In this document: positions 7,008-8,002 of the stretch, in pieces
How positions within the stretch are numbered: position 1 is the stretch's first letter
How the letters are laid out: each line of letters opens with the position of its first letter
Assembly (NCBI GenBank): GCA_022837595.1
Contig: JALHFX010000092.1
Coordinates: forward strand, 1-8,002
Direction: 5' to 3'
From: Propionibacterium sp.
Lineage (GTDB): Bacteria; Actinomycetota; Actinomycetes; Propionibacteriales; Propionibacteriaceae
Length of the DNA: 8,002 nucleotides
Notes under the pieces: model-generated
The model's input: the letters and a program-made list of their open reading frames with translations, nothing else
Database searches by the model: none
Told to the model about the DNA's origin: nothing
Made by a program: the position numbers and the translations under genes

Positions 7008-7289
7008 TCAGTGGTAGTCGACGATCTCGACGCCAGTGGGTCCAGCGTCGGTCCAGGTGAAGCAGATCCGCCACTGCTGATTGATCCGGATGCTGTGTTG
7101 TCCTGCCCGGTCACCGCGGAGTGCCTCAAGCCGGTTCCCCGGAGGAACTCGGAGGTCCTCCAAGACCTCGGCGGCGTCCAGGATCATCAGTTTCCGCAGG
7201 GCGACCCGCTCAATGCGTGGATCTATGGTCTTGACTCGTTGCCGTGACCAGAGCCGTTCGGTTGCCGGGTCCCGGAAGGATCTGATCAT
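7008..7289 (-). CDS. higB: HigB-type toxin (RelE superfamily mRNA interferase)
   Basis: This 93-residue protein is the toxin of the module, in the usual HigB-first gene order. It begins MIRSFRDPATERLW and carries the family pattern LEDLRVPPGNRLEALRGDR (about 44-62), then GQHSIRINQQWRICF and VEIVDYH at the end. These include the basic and aromatic residues of the RelE-like fold, which cleaves mRNA on the ribosome. Length and termini look complete and no disruption is visible, so it is probably active. Its TGA at 7008 lies 13 bp before the antitoxin ATG. No properly spaced ribosome-binding site precedes the ATG at 7289; instead a TATAGT box ends six bases before it, suggesting a leaderless transcript. 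Confidence 0.93.
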   Translation of the reverse strand: MIRSFRDPATERLWSRQRVKTIDPRIERVALRKLMILDAAEVLEDLRVPPGNRLEALRGDRAGQHSIRINQQWRICFTWTDAGPTGVEIVDYH

Positions 7290-7295
7290 TCACCC

Positions 7296-7316
7296 ACTAT
7301 AACGCTTCGCGTCATA
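7296..7316 (-). promoter_or_regulatory. higBA promoter -10 box and overlapping operator palindrome
   Basis: TATAGT (7301-7296, minus strand) is a good -10 hexamer six bases before the higB ATG. It overlaps an imperfect palindrome TATAACGC-TTC-GCGTCATA (7298-7316), whose eight-base arms pair at seven positions. HigA proteins repress their own promoter by binding such palindromes, so this is the likely operator. No good -35 box lies 17-18 nt upstream (TAAGCG or ATAAGC). Confidence 0.5.
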
Positions 7317-7377
7317 TCCGCTTATGCCGCGCCTGGTGTGATCTGGAGGATCCATCTTGACCGCCCTCCGAGGTGCC

Positions 7378-7800
7378 TCACCTGAAAGTAAGCGCGAGAG
7401 GTGACGCGGAAGATCCCGCAGAACGTACGCTACGACGACCTCCACAACGTCTGCGAGCACCACTTCGGCCCGTCCCAATCGCCCATGGTGACACCGGTTT
7501 CACCCCAGCCAGCAGCGAGGTGTTCATCAGCCTCCGAGGGACGTGGTTACCTTGATCATAATCCGCAAGCAGGGACGGCTCTTTCCGGTCACGAACGCGC
7601 ACTGTCTCGTGAACATCATGGTGTCGTCCACCGCCATCGTCTTTCCCATCCTTCAGTTGCTGGGGATTGCGATCGCTGGTGTACCGCGGATCGTAGGGTT
7701 CGTAGGGTTGCGCCGCGACCGCAGGAATGAAGAAGGCGCCCAGCACCAACGAGCGCCACCACACGCGATGGCTCAACGGCCGACATTGCCTTGCACCCAT
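7378..7800 (-). CDS. Doubtful small secreted-protein ORF
   Basis: From an ATG at 7800 this 140-codon frame starts with basic residues, then a short hydrophobic stretch WWRSLVLGAFFIPAVAA (about 14-30) that ends in a plausible signal-peptidase site before QPYEPYDPRYTSD. A hydrophilic, Lys/Asp/His-rich part follows. The last 40 or so residues are Arg/Gly/Ser-rich and look like read-through of non-coding sequence. A TACGCT box lies six bases before the ATG, the same leaderless arrangement as the two clearer promoters, but without a -35 box or a ribosome-binding site. I recognise no family. It could be a genuine small exported protein, a decayed gene, or chance. Confidence 0.25.
   Translation of the reverse strand: MGARQCRPLSHRVWWRSLVLGAFFIPAVAAQPYEPYDPRYTSDRNPQQLKDGKDDGGGRHHDVHETVRVRDRKEPSLLADYDQGNHVPRRLMNTSLLAGVKPVSPWAIGTGRSGARRRCGGRRSVRSAGSSASPLALTFR
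7401..7480 (+). pseudogene. Possible N-terminal remnant of a HicA-like toxin
   Basis: From a GTG at 7401, which directly follows GAGAG, the plus strand reads VTRKIPQNVRY, then DDLHNVCEHHFG and PSQS. As I recall, this resembles the start of a HicA-type toxin subgroup in actinobacteria, in which VRFDDL..VCE.HFG..RQ leads into a GSSH.VFKTPW core. Here the core with its catalytic His does not follow in any frame. The open frame continues to 7730, but as unrelated Pro-, His- and Arg-rich sequence. No antitoxin partner is visible. If correct, this is a truncated relic. It overlaps the doubtful minus-strand frame below, and only one of the two can be meaningful. Confidence 0.35.
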
Positions 7801-7961
7801 GACGAAAGCGTATGCGCGGCCCCTATCCCGTTTGGTGCGGGGCATGTTCCACCAACGCCTGCGAACCGGGGATCACCTCACGCGAGCCCGAGGTGGGCCC
7901 TGTGGGTTGGACAGTCCGCAGCGTCCGGAGCGCAGTAGGGTGCCTCGCGGTGTGGTCGGAA
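7801..7961. other. Short intergenic stretch without a recognised feature
   Basis: I see no coding frame with recognisable motifs here. A small inverted repeat ACCTC...GAGGT (7875-7894, 10-nt loop) lies downstream of the right-edge gene's stop, but it has no T-tract and weak pairing, so I do not call it a terminator. Confidence 0.4.
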
Positions 7962-8002
7962 TCATTGGGCGACGAACTCGGCGATCTTGTGCAGGCCTTC
8001 GA
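7962..8002 (-). CDS. C-terminal end of an unidentified gene, cut by the right edge
   Basis: The last complete codons in this frame read EGLHKIAEFVAQ followed by TGA at 7964-7962. The amphipathic helical pattern is what one sees at the end of many enzymes, for example PLP-dependent aminotransferases, but twelve residues are too few to assign a family. It is called because the short peptide is protein-like, the frame runs on to the window edge, and non-coding sequence follows its stop. Confidence 0.4.
   Translation of the reverse strand, partial: EGLHKIAEFVAQ

Noticed and set aside
7351..7400. Plus-strand promoter for the HicA-like relic (TTGACC at 7357-7362)
   Set aside because: No acceptable -10 box lies 16-19 nt downstream.
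7543..7938. Plus-strand open frame with a hydrophobic stretch near its start
   Set aside because: It has no ribosome-binding site, no recognisable family, and a Pro/His/Arg-rich C-terminal half typical of a chance frame in GC-rich DNA.

Overview
The window is GC-rich, and every confident gene lies on the minus strand. GTG starts, compact gene-to-gene coupling, a Tat-type lipoprotein signal and apparent leaderless starts (a TANNNT box 6 nt before the start codon) all suggest an actinobacterium. Genus cannot be fixed from the sequence alone.

Reading minus strand from about 5350 down to the left edge is a dipeptide/oligopeptide/nickel-type (Dpp/Opp/Nik) ABC importer operon. Its order is substrate-binding lipoprotein (5191-3599), DppB-like permease (3602-2643), DppC-like permease (2642-1743), and a fused two-domain ATPase (1743 to beyond base 1). 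Every junction is overlapping or abutting (GTGA, TAAATG, TGATG), so the four products are probably translationally coupled. Upstream of the binding-protein gene is a 350-bp gene-free region. It holds a plausible promoter (TTGAGA-N17-TAAGGT), an 11-bp palindrome over the -10 box, a 9-bp inverted repeat with a 69-nt interior, and an 18-bp perfect tandem duplication.

Next (5927-5544) is a small predicted lipoprotein of unknown function with its own apparently leaderless promoter. Then comes about 650 bp of decayed sequence (5997-6640). It holds the C-terminal end of an NAD-dependent epimerase/dehydratase next to a likely C-terminal piece of an MFS transporter in another frame.

From 7289 to 6701 is an intact HigB-HigA toxin-antitoxin module, toxin gene first, with a probable operator palindrome over its -10 box and a probable leaderless toxin start. 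The right end (7317-8002) is poorly coding. It has a possible broken HicA-like toxin start on the plus strand (from 7401), a doubtful secreted-protein ORF opposite it, and at the right edge the last 12 codons of an unidentified minus-strand gene.

No clearly new multi-gene system is visible. The parts most worth a second look are the operon's complex upstream region, the His-rich acidic linker in the fused ATPase, and the decayed toxin-antitoxin-rich segment on the right.
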